Source: Bacteroidota bacterium
Lineage (GTDB): Bacteria > Bacteroidota > Bacteroidia > AKYH767-A > OLB10
Reading direction: 5' to 3'
Assembly: GCA_016717725.1 (NCBI GenBank)
Contig: JADKFA010000005.1
Span: forward strand, 1 to 64,000
Length of the DNA: 64,000 bases
The position numbers and the translations under genes are program-made. Of the stretch, positions 8,583 to 16,000 are shown piece by piece (the first letter of the stretch is position 1; every line of letters starts with the position of its first letter). Under the pieces are notes generated by a model. The model was not told the DNA's origin. It was given only the letters and a program-made list of their open reading frames with translations, and did not search any database.

Positions 8583-10514
8583 ATGAATCAGGTTAAAGCC
8601 GGACCCCTCCTCGACAATATTCAGTTTCCTGCTGATCTCCGAAAATTATCGGAAGACCAGCTAGAACAAGTTAGTCAGGAATTACGTCAGTATATAATTG
8701 ATATTGTATCGGTTAACGGCGGACATTTTGGAGCGAGCTTAGGGGTGGTGGAGTTAACTGTTGCTTTGCATTATGCTTTTAATACCCCAAAAGATCAACT
8801 TGTTTGGGATGTTGGTCATCAAGCTTACGGACATAAAATCCTCACTGGTCGCAGAGATCTTTTCCATACCAACCGCATTTACAAAGGGCTTAGTGGATTC
8901 CCAAAACGTTCAGAGAGCGAATACGATACTTTTGGTGTAGGACATAGTTCTACTTCCATCTCTGCTGCTCTCGGAATGGCCGTTGCTTCTCGACTCAAAG
9001 GCGATAAAAAACGTCAGCACGTAGCAGTGATCGGTGATGGCGCCATGACTGCAGGTTTAGCTTTTGAAGGTTTGAATCACGGCGGAGTAGAAAATTCAAA
9101 TTTATTGGTCGTACTCAACGATAATTGTATGAGTATTGATCCAAACGTTGGAGCGTTGAAAGAATATCTCACCGATATAACAACAAGCCGTACCTACAAT
9201 AAAATGAAGGACGAGGTTTGGAAGATTTTAGGAGTGATCTCTAAGTTCGGACCCAATGCACAAGCTGTTGCTTCTAAAGTAGAGAATACAATGAAGAGCG
9301 CCTTGCTCAAGCAAAGTAATATGTTTGAGTCATTGAAGTTTCGCTACTTCGGACCCATCGACGGGCACGATGTAAATCACTTAGTGAAAGTGATGAATGA
9401 TCTCAAGAAAATTCCTGGTCCAAAAATTTTACATGTTCTTACTGTGAAAGGAAAGGGTTTTGAGTTAGCAGAAAAAGATCAAACCAAATGGCATGCTCCC
9501 GGACTTTTTGATAAAATTACGGGTGAAATTGTTAAGCCGATAAATGTTGTGCCTCAACCACCCAAGTACCAAGATGTTTTTGGACATACCATGGTTGAGT
9601 TGGCGGAGATGAATAATAAAATTGTAGGGATTACACCTGCTATGCCTTCGGGATGTTCGTTGAATATTATGATGAAAGCCATGCCCGATCGTGCTTTCGA
9701 TGTAGGTATTGCTGAGCAACATGCTGTAACTTTCTCTGCAGGATTAGCCACTCAAGGTATGATTCCCTTTTGTAATATTTACTCAAGCTTTATGCAGCGT
9801 GCTTACGATCAAGTAGTGCACGATGTAGCCTTACAGAATTTACACGTTGTATTTTGTCTCGATCGTGGAGGAATTGCTGGTGCTGATGGCCCTACTCATC
9901 ATGGTTCGTTCGACTTGGCTTTCTTAAGATGCATTCCTAATATGGTTGTATCTGCTCCTATGAATGAGCAAGAGTTGCGCAACTTAATGTATACTGCAAG
10001 TCATCCGGGGATGGGGCCTTTTTCTATTCGTTATCCGAGAGGAAACGGTGTCATGATTGATTGGCGCAAACCATTTGAAGCCATTCCAGTTGGGAAAGGA
10101 AGAAAGATTCGTGGCGGAGAGAAGGTTGCTATTTTAACCATAGGTCATCCCGGTAATTTTGCAGTACAAGCTTGCGATCAATTAGCCGAAGAAGGTTTAT
10201 ATCCCGCACACTACGATATGCGTTTTGTGAAACCGTTAGATGCTGCTTTACTGCATGAAATATTTTCAGAGTTCAAGCAAATCATTACCGTGGAAGATGG
10301 ATGCATTCAAGGTGGATTTGGAAGTGCTATTGCAGAATTTATGATCGATCATAACTATCAAGCACAAATCCAACGATTAGGAATTCCCGATGCTTGGATT
10401 GAACACGGTGAACAAAAAGAACTTTATCGCGAATGTAATTTCGATGCACAAGCCATCATTACTTCTGTGCGCGAATTGATGTTGGTCGCGAGGCATCGCG
10501 ACTCGATCGCTTAG
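8583..10514 (+). CDS. dxs: 1-deoxy-D-xylulose-5-phosphate synthase
   Basis: First enzyme of the MEP isoprenoid pathway: condenses pyruvate and glyceraldehyde 3-phosphate to DXP with thiamine diphosphate. The ThDP motif GDGAMTAGLAFEGLNHGG and NDNCMSID are present in the first half. The pyrimidine-binding domain (AEQHAVTFSAGLA) and the C-terminal transketolase domain (VTVEDGCIQGGFGSA) are intact. At 643 residues the length is normal. The last eight or so codons (LVARHRDS) run into a TCGCGA palindrome found elsewhere in intergenic DNA, so the natural C-terminus may have been rewritten by a repeat insertion. A second MEP gene, ispG, lies at 53848. Confidence 0.97.
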   Translation: MNQVKAGPLLDNIQFPADLRKLSEDQLEQVSQELRQYIIDIVSVNGGHFGASLGVVELTVALHYAFNTPKDQLVWDVGHQAYGHKILTGRRDLFHTNRIYKGLSGFPKRSESEYDTFGVGHSSTSISAALGMAVASRLKGDKKRQHVAVIGDGAMTAGLAFEGLNHGGVENSNLLVVLNDNCMSIDPNVGALKEYLTDITTSRTYNKMKDEVWKILGVISKFGPNAQAVASKVENTMKSALLKQSNMFESLKFRYFGPIDGHDVNHLVKVMNDLKKIPGPKILHVLTVKGKGFELAEKDQTKWHAPGLFDKITGEIVKPINVVPQPPKYQDVFGHTMVELAEMNNKIVGITPAMPSGCSLNIMMKAMPDRAFDVGIAEQHAVTFSAGLATQGMIPFCNIYSSFMQRAYDQVVHDVALQNLHVVFCLDRGGIAGADGPTHHGSFDLAFLRCIPNMVVSAPMNEQELRNLMYTASHPGMGPFSIRYPRGNGVMIDWRKPFEAIPVGKGRKIRGGEKVAILTIGHPGNFAVQACDQLAEEGLYPAHYDMRFVKPLDAALLHEIFSEFKQIITVEDGCIQGGFGSAIAEFMIDHNYQAQIQRLGIPDAWIEHGEQKELYRECNFDAQAIITSVRELMLVARHRDSIA

Positions 10515-10758
10515 TCGCTGGACATCGCGATTATTCTTTCAATTCTACTCCAGAATATTTGCGTAGCGCAGCCTTAGCGCCTCGAAAATTTTAACATCGC
10601 GCAGCCTTTGTGCCTTTGCGACTTTGCGAGAAAATTTAGCGAAGAAAACCATAGTGTGACGAAGCAGCTGCCCTCGAGAGCCTCAGGCAGCATCTTAAAA
10701 AATCCAATTTCTAATCGCGAAGCCTCGCAACTAAAATCTAAAATCTAAAATCCAACAT
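10486..10758. repeat. TCGCGA hairpins and TTTGCG repeat patch after dxs
   Basis: This stretch starts inside dxs with TCGCGAGGCATCGCGA (10486-10501) and runs to purN. It contains a TTTGCGACTTTGCGAG element (10614-10629) that recurs near 63.6 kb, a GCTGCC/GGCAGC hairpin (10667-10691), a second copy of the palindrome, TCGCGAAGCCTCGCAA (10715-10730), and a string of AAATCTAAAATCTAA words up to 10762. No gene is seen. Confidence 0.8.
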
Positions 10759-11343
10759 CTAACCACTTCCTTTCCCTAAATCTTGAATAACTGATGCTAC
10801 ACATTCAGGAAAATACTTCGCCTCTAATTCTGCAATTTTACCTGCTATTTGTTGAGGCGTATCGCTAGAATTTAATGCAACTTTGTATTGTGCAATGATG
10901 GTACCTTCATCATACTTTTCATTCACATAATGAATCGTAATGCCTGTTTCTTTTTCTTGCGCTGCATACACAGCTTCATGCACATGCATGCCATGCATTC
11001 CTTTTCCACCAAACTTTGGGAGCAAGGCTGGATGCAAGTTGATAATCCTTTTCGGATAGGCGTGAACGATAGTAGATGGAAGGAGCCGGAGGTAACCAGC
11101 TAGTACAATAAAAGTGATGCCTTCGTCCTGCAGTAGCTTTAAAAAGGCATCGTGATTTTTACGCAACTCAAGGTTGAGATGGATGGCCTGGACCTTGTGC
11201 TCCCGAGCTATGTCGTAAACCCCAGCCGTTTCTTGGTCGCATGCTATGAGGCGTATGCGTGCGGATGGGTGATGTTTGAAAAGTTGGCAGAGACGATCTG
11301 CGTTGCTGCCCCTTCCCGAGGCTAATATGGCGATCTGCTCCAT
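10759..11343 (-). CDS. purN: Phosphoribosylglycinamide formyltransferase
   Basis: Transfers a formyl group from 10-formyl-THF to GAR in purine synthesis. The 194-residue protein has the N-terminal ASGRGSNAD substrate loop, the LAGYLRLLP segment, NLHPALLPKFGG with the catalytic His, and YDEGTIIAQ near the C-terminus with the conserved Asp. The ATG at 11343 (MEQIAILASGRG) gives the family's usual N-terminus; an ATG four codons further up adds only MLCT. It is read convergently with dxs across a repeat-filled gap. Regulation is not evident. Confidence 0.96.
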   Translation of the reverse strand: MEQIAILASGRGSNADRLCQLFKHHPSARIRLIACDQETAGVYDIAREHKVQAIHLNLELRKNHDAFLKLLQDEGITFIVLAGYLRLLPSTIVHAYPKRIINLHPALLPKFGGKGMHGMHVHEAVYAAQEKETGITIHYVNEKYDEGTIIAQYKVALNSSDTPQQIAGKIAELEAKYFPECVASVIQDLGKGSG

Positions 11344-11403
11344 GGTGCAAAGCAATGATTTGCTTTGTGATTTCCAAAATTCGTTTGCTTATCTTTTTCA
11401 TAA

Positions 11404-11607
11404 TTAGGTGATGATGATTGATTTAATAATAGTTACGATAGGAACATTATGCTCTAATATGAAAATAGTAGTACTTGATTCTACTTGATTTGCCTTGGCC
11501 ATGGGTCCGAGCATCATAAAAATGAGCGCTGTTAAGATCATGATGGCAATGAAGATTCGCTTGTGATTATGTTGTTGTTTTTTCATTGTTGTGTCTTTGT
11601 TCTTCAA
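11404..11607 (-). CDS. Possible small membrane peptide, unknown
   Basis: A 67-codon frame with a basic N-terminus (MKKQQHNHKR) and one hydrophobic segment (IFIAIMILTALIFMML), followed by a short polar tail. It could be a small exported or membrane peptide. I recognise no family, and the coding signal is weak, so it may be a chance frame upstream of purN. An internal ATG at 11586 would give the more typical signal-like start. Confidence 0.3.
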   Translation of the reverse strand: MKNKDTTMKKQQHNHKRIFIAIMILTALIFMMLGPMAKANQVESSTTIFILEHNVPIVTIIKSIIIT

Positions 11608-12027
11608 GCAAGATATTGGAGTTATGTTGCTTTTCGAGGGTATGCTTTGACGAAAGTGCGTTTGAATAAGGTGAAAATCGAAATCAGCTATGTTAATTTT
11701 ACCGTTGATGGCTTTTGAAGTATAGAAAATGCACTTTTTTAAATGAATAAAAACTAGCTTTGACTTGATGTAAGTGCATGATCAAATACATTTTTTAGGT
11801 GTCGATGAACTCATCTGCAGAAGTTAACCCGCTGACGATGAAAAGTGTAAACTAAAGGAAGAAGGGTTCATATGTAAAATTTAAAAGCCCATCTTAGGAA
11901 AACCCCCATCTTCATAGTGCATGCAAGTAGGTAGTTACTAGCTGATTAAAAATGCTTGGCATTTATTTTTCCTAACGTCAAGCCTATACTATATTTTTAT
12001 ACTTTAGTCCTAATCAAAATCAATCAA
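11608..12027. other. Gene-free stretch, no feature identified
   Basis: About 420 bp between the small ORF and the NUMOD4 gene. I see no open frame of note, no strong hairpin and none of the repeats that mark other gaps. Confidence 0.5.
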
Positions 12028-12582
12028 ATGGTTAAACCACTCAAGAATGAAAAATGGAAAGTGATCAGCTTCAATAAGGGCATTTTTCGCTGCGAATATG
12101 CAGTTTCCGATCACGGTCGACTCGTAAGTTACACTACCAGTATTCAGGATGGTTCCCTCTTAAAAGGGACATTGATGGGTGGTTATCCAACACTGAAATT
12201 AAAGCCCGATGGAAAAAACATGACGCTATTTATACATCGTCTGGTAGCAGAGGCCTTTTTATCAAAGCGAAGTGATAAGTATGAATATGTGATTCATCTT
12301 AACTTCAACAAAGAGGACAATAGCGCTAAGAATTTGAAATGGGTGACAAAGGATGAGATGGAAAAGCATCAACAAAAAAGCCCTGCCGTATTAGCTTATC
12401 GTTCCGTTAACCGTAAACAAGGTCATAAATTGACGGATGTGATGGTGAAAAAAATCAAACAGATGATGGATGATAAGAAAAGAACAAAAACCATGAAACA
12501 GATTGCCGCCCATTTCGGAATCAGTGAAATGCAGCTTTATCGCATCAAAAGCGGTGAAAACTGGGGTCATGTAAAAGCATAA
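12028..12582 (+). CDS. NUMOD4/HNH-type endonuclease-like protein
   Basis: A 184-residue protein with three parts: an N-terminal NUMOD4-like segment (PLKNEKWKVISFN and VSDHGRLVSY), a central HNH-like region (FIHRLVAEAF, then IHLNFNKEDNSAKNLKWVT), and a C-terminal helix-turn-helix (MKQIAAHFGISEMQLYRIK-type) that ends GENWGHV. Proteins of this layout are widespread as free-standing chromosomal genes in Bacteroidota, often conserved rather than mobile. The ATG at 12028 matches the family start MVKPL; the frame stays open 24 codons upstream without a better start. A strong terminator follows at once. Whether it cuts DNA or acts as a DNA-binding regulator is unknown. Confidence 0.75.
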   Translation: MVKPLKNEKWKVISFNKGIFRCEYAVSDHGRLVSYTTSIQDGSLLKGTLMGGYPTLKLKPDGKNMTLFIHRLVAEAFLSKRSDKYEYVIHLNFNKEDNSAKNLKWVTKDEMEKHQQKSPAVLAYRSVNRKQGHKLTDVMVKKIKQMMDDKKRTKTMKQIAAHFGISEMQLYRIKSGENWGHVKA

Positions 12583-12591
12583 TTAAGGAAG

Positions 12592-12616
12592 AGCCGGTGT
12601 TTCCCGGCTTTTTTTC
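12592..12616 (+). terminator. Intrinsic terminator after NUMOD4 gene
   Basis: AGCCGG (12592-12597) pairs with CCGGCT (12604-12609) across a 6-nt loop, followed directly by a run of T. Confidence 0.85.
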
Positions 12617-12767
12617 AATTCAAAGCCTTCTAGCATCTTCGTCTTAGGCTTTTGGAGATGATAATCGAGGATTTTTGATCTGAAAATTCAATTTTTTGGA
12701 CTCCAAAAAATATTATTGTTTGAAAATCAGTGTTATAATATTTAAGACGGTGCAATTCTATTATTTA

Positions 12768-12775
12768 TTACTTTT
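12768..12775 (+). promoter_or_regulatory. -7 box TACTTTTG upstream of acpP
   Basis: Matches TAnnTTTG 30 bp upstream of the acpP ATG. A convincing -33 element at 19 bp spacing was not found. Confidence 0.4.
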
Positions 12776-12805
12776 GCCCTCTGTCTTAACCAATTCAACA
12801 GAACA

Positions 12806-13042
12806 ATGTCTGACATTGCAACAAGAGTAAAAGCCATCATAGTTGACAAATTAGGCGTCGACGAAAGCGAAATCACTAACGAATCAAGCTTCACCAACGA
12901 CCTCGGTGCCGACTCACTGGATACAGTGGAGTTGATCATGGAGTTTGAGAAGGAATTTAACATTGCTATTCCTGATGATCAAGCCGAGAAAATTTCCACG
13001 GTGGGTCAAGCTGTAGATTATATCTCAGCAAACGTTAAATAA
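12806..13042 (+). CDS. acpP: Acyl carrier protein
   Basis: A 78-residue acidic protein that carries growing fatty acyl chains on a 4'-phosphopantetheine arm. The attachment serine is S37 in GADSLDTVEL. The length and the four-helix pattern are typical. It starts the acpP-fabF-rnc cluster: fabF begins 30 bp downstream on the same strand, and this order is conserved in many bacteria. Confidence 0.98.
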   Translation: MSDIATRVKAIIVDKLGVDESEITNESSFTNDLGADSLDTVELIMEFEKEFNIAIPDDQAEKISTVGQAVDYISANVK

Positions 13043-13072
13043 ATCTTTCTTTCTTTCTTTAACAGGAGTGGC

Positions 13073-14326
13073 ATGCAACTTAAACGCGTAGTCATAACAG
13101 GATTAGGAGCACAAACTCCGCTCGGTAATAACGTTGCGGATTATTGGGCAGGATTGCTCGCTGGAAAAAGCGGCGCAGGTCCTATTACCCTGTTTGATGC
13201 TTCTAAGTACAAAACACGCTTCGCCTGTGAAGTGAAAGGATTCGATCCCAGTCTTTATCTCGACCGAAAGGAAGCGCGTAAGCTCGACCGTTTCTCTCAG
13301 CTAGCCATTGCGGCCTGCGAGGAAGCAGTTAACGACGCTAACTTGCTTACGGACAAACCAGATCCCGATCGTGTCGGTGTTATTTGGGGTTCGGGGATTG
13401 GCGGATTAAGAACTTTTTTGGATGAAGTGATGGACTACGCCCGTGGCGATGGTACCCCTCGTTTCAATCCTTTCTTTATTCCAAAAATGATTGCCGATAT
13501 TGCAGCGGGACATATCTCGATGCGTTATGGTTACCGTGGACCGAATTTTTGTACCGTTTCAGCATGTGCCTCTTCTACTAATGCCATTATAGATGCATTC
13601 ACTTATCTCCGATTAGGGAAAGCGGATATCATTTTATGTGGAGGTAGTGAAGCCGCAGTAAATGAAGCCGGTATAGGAGGATTTGGTGCCATGCACGCAC
13701 TCTCCCAAAGAAATGATGATCCAACAACTGCCTCTCGTCCGTTCGATTTAGATCGCGATGGATTTGTTTTAGGCGAAGGTTCGGGTTGTTTGATTTTGGA
13801 AGAACTAGAGCATGCACTGAAAAGAGGAGCAAAAATTTATGCAGAGGTAGCTGGCGGAGGCATGAGTGCCGATGCGTATCACCTCACCGCAACTCATCCC
13901 GAAGGGCTCGGTGCCTTTAATGTAATGCGTAACGCTTTGGAAGATGCAGAAATGAAACCTTCCGATATCGATTACATTAATGTGCATGGAACTTCAACTC
14001 CTGTAGGAGATCCGAGCGAAACAAAAGCGATCGGAAAATTATTTGGTGAAGATGCTTATCGATTAAATATTAGCTCTACCAAATCAATGACAGGTCATCT
14101 ATTAGGTGCCGCCGGTGCCATCGAAGCAATTGCTACTGTTTTAGCGGTGAAGAATGATGAAGTTCCTCCAACCATAAATCATTTCACCGACGATCCTGCA
14201 TTTGATCCTAAGTTGAATTTTACTTTCAATAAACCACAAAAGCGTGTAGTGAATGCAGCATTGTGTAATACTTTTGGATTTGGTGGTCATAATGCCTCCG
14301 TCATTGTAAAAAAGTTTAAGCCCTAA
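13073..14326 (+). CDS. fabF: Beta-ketoacyl-ACP synthase II
   Basis: Condenses malonyl-ACP with acyl-ACP in fatty acid elongation. The thiolase-fold protein of 417 residues has the catalytic triad C165 (TVSACASSTNA), H305 (NVHGTSTPVGD) and H342 (KSMTGHLLGAAG), plus the C-terminal NTFGFGGHNASV glycine-rich loop. It begins 30 bp after acpP, and its partner ACP is therefore the upstream gene. The stop codon lies 3 bp before the start of rnc, in the same frame. Confidence 0.98.
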   Translation: MQLKRVVITGLGAQTPLGNNVADYWAGLLAGKSGAGPITLFDASKYKTRFACEVKGFDPSLYLDRKEARKLDRFSQLAIAACEEAVNDANLLTDKPDPDRVGVIWGSGIGGLRTFLDEVMDYARGDGTPRFNPFFIPKMIADIAAGHISMRYGYRGPNFCTVSACASSTNAIIDAFTYLRLGKADIILCGGSEAAVNEAGIGGFGAMHALSQRNDDPTTASRPFDLDRDGFVLGEGSGCLILEELEHALKRGAKIYAEVAGGGMSADAYHLTATHPEGLGAFNVMRNALEDAEMKPSDIDYINVHGTSTPVGDPSETKAIGKLFGEDAYRLNISSTKSMTGHLLGAAGAIEAIATVLAVKNDEVPPTINHFTDDPAFDPKLNFTFNKPQKRVVNAALCNTFGFGGHNASVIVKKFKP

Positions 14327-14329
14327 GTT

Positions 14330-15052
14330 TTGATTGGTCAAACTCTAATCCGATATTTTTTTAAGGCGGACGAGAATGAAAAATTATTTATTCGCTCTCT
14401 TCGAAATTTGCTTGGATTTTATCCCAGTAATTTATCATTGTATAAACTCGCCTTCTCGCATCGTTCACTAGCACTAGAAACAGTGGGAGGAAACCGTTTG
14501 AGTAACGAACGTTTGGAATATTTGGGCGATGCAATTTTAGGTGCTGTAGTGGCAGATTTGCTTTTTAAAAAGTATCCTTTCAAAGACGAAGGCTTCCTAA
14601 CGGAGATGCGTAGCCGTTTAGTGAGTAGAGAAAATTTGAAAATTTTGGCAATGAAAATCGGAGTCGATGAAATGCTAAAAAATAATGCGGGTCCAGGTTC
14701 GTATCGAAGCATGTATGGCGATGCATTTGAAGCATACATAGGGGCCATCTACCTCGACCAAGGATATAAAATAACGCAGCAATACATCCTCACGAAAATT
14801 ATTCGTCCCCACGTCGACCTGGAAGAAGTGGAAAGCACCGAGAAGAATTTTAAGAGCATGATTTTGAATTGGGGACAAAAGGAAAAGCATATCGTGCAGT
14901 TCGACACCATCGACGAAGATTCAAAGTCGCGCTTGATCACGATTCGTCTCACTATTGACGGAGAAGAACGAGCCACCGCCCAAGATTTTGTAAAGAAGAA
15001 AGCCGAACAAATCGCCGCCGAGAAAGTGTGCAAGGAGTTGGGATTGCTGTAG
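14330..15052 (+). CDS. rnc: Ribonuclease III
   Basis: Cleaves double-stranded RNA (rRNA precursors, structured mRNAs). The signature NERLEYLGDAILG with the catalytic Glu and Asp is present, followed by YGDAFEAYIGAIYLD with the second acidic pair. A double-stranded RNA-binding domain makes up the C-terminal 70 or so residues. No ATG lies before the catalytic domain: the frame runs from the fabF stop, then GTT, then TTG at 14330, so translation most likely starts at this TTG, coupled to fabF termination. The 240-residue product matches the usual family length. Confidence 0.95.
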   Translation: MIGQTLIRYFFKADENEKLFIRSLRNLLGFYPSNLSLYKLAFSHRSLALETVGGNRLSNERLEYLGDAILGAVVADLLFKKYPFKDEGFLTEMRSRLVSRENLKILAMKIGVDEMLKNNAGPGSYRSMYGDAFEAYIGAIYLDQGYKITQQYILTKIIRPHVDLEEVESTEKNFKSMILNWGQKEKHIVQFDTIDEDSKSRLITIRLTIDGEERATAQDFVKKKAEQIAAEKVCKELGLL

Positions 15053-15262
15053 TTGTTAGATGTTGGTTGTTAGATGTTGGATTTTTTGACTAAGCCTGAT
15101 CACGAAGTTATTGGTATTAGAAATTAGATGTTCAAAGTTGGATGTTATTCCTCTTTTCTTCTGGAATGGAGTTAGCGTCACGATGGTTTGTTATTTGTTT
15201 GAATTTTTCCTAAGTTGAATTGTCAAAAATCTAAAATCCAACATCTAACAGCCAACATCTTT
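15053..15262. repeat. Inverted pair of GTTAGATGTTGG / CCAACATCTAAC strings
   Basis: The left flank reads TTAGATGTTGG-type words twice (15055-15081), with another at about 15124-15143. The right flank has the reverse complement words ATCTAAAATCCAACATCTAAC (split here: 15229-15248) and CCAACATC (15252-15259). The two sides could pair to enclose about 150 bp without a gene. It belongs to the ATCTAACATCTAA family seen in other gaps. Confidence 0.7.
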
Positions 15263-15329
15263 CACTGGGACCCCCAATTTAAAATTGCATCGTAAATATT
15301 TTTGGTATAATTTAGCTTACTTATCCCGA

Positions 15330-15842
15330 ATGAAAAAACTCCTGCCCCTTTCATTACTGCTTTTTCTTTTCGCACAATCGGGCGGACTTCTTTATCTGTA
15401 TTCTCTTCAACAAAAATTTGTGCAGATGCACATGGAAGAGGAACTCAATAATCCAAATGCAAAGTTTGAATTTATAAGTATGTCTCGCCATGATTTTGAA
15501 AAGGGAAGGAAAAATTCTTTTGAAGTAAAATGGAATGGTAGGATGTATGATTTTAAAAATATTAATTTTTTTGGGGATTCAGTTTCCATGTTGGCAATAC
15601 ACGACACAAAAGAAGAATCGTTAATACATGAAATCGAAAAGTTGATTTGTCATGCCGAAGATAAAGGTCATGTATTACCGAGTTTATTGTTGAAGTTATC
15701 TTCATTGACTTATGTATCATCGTTGGAACAATTAGTTTATTTTGTCAAAAATAAATCGGTGGTGAATTGTCCAATATATATTTCTTCTGCTGCGTATTTA
15801 ATTTCGCAGGATGTTTCTTCTCCACCACCCGAAAAAATTTAG
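15330..15842 (+). CDS. Small exported protein of unknown function
   Basis: A 170-residue protein with a signal-peptide-like N-terminus (MKKLLPLSLLLFLFAQSGG). The rest is soluble and mixed, with two cysteines (ICHAED, VVNCPIY) and a C-terminal proline tail. It has no motif I recognise. It lies 158 bp upstream of the TonB-dependent receptor on the same strand, so a role in the uptake system is possible. The ATG at 15330 is chosen because it places a Lys-Lys pair before the hydrophobic stretch. Confidence 0.6.
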   Translation: MKKLLPLSLLLFLFAQSGGLLYLYSLQQKFVQMHMEEELNNPNAKFEFISMSRHDFEKGRKNSFEVKWNGRMYDFKNINFFGDSVSMLAIHDTKEESLIHEIEKLICHAEDKGHVLPSLLLKLSSLTYVSSLEQLVYFVKNKSVVNCPIYISSAAYLISQDVSSPPPEKI

Positions 15843-16000
15843 AAGGTTATTTTTTTATCTTGTAACAGATCGATGTCAAAAGGATTTTTGACTTTAATTG
15901 ATTGCGAGGTAAATATTGTCTATTCATGAAATGAAAAGTAATTTCTTCATTTTTATTGGATGGATGGATTTGTAATTGTAAGAATCTATTTTAAATTTAT

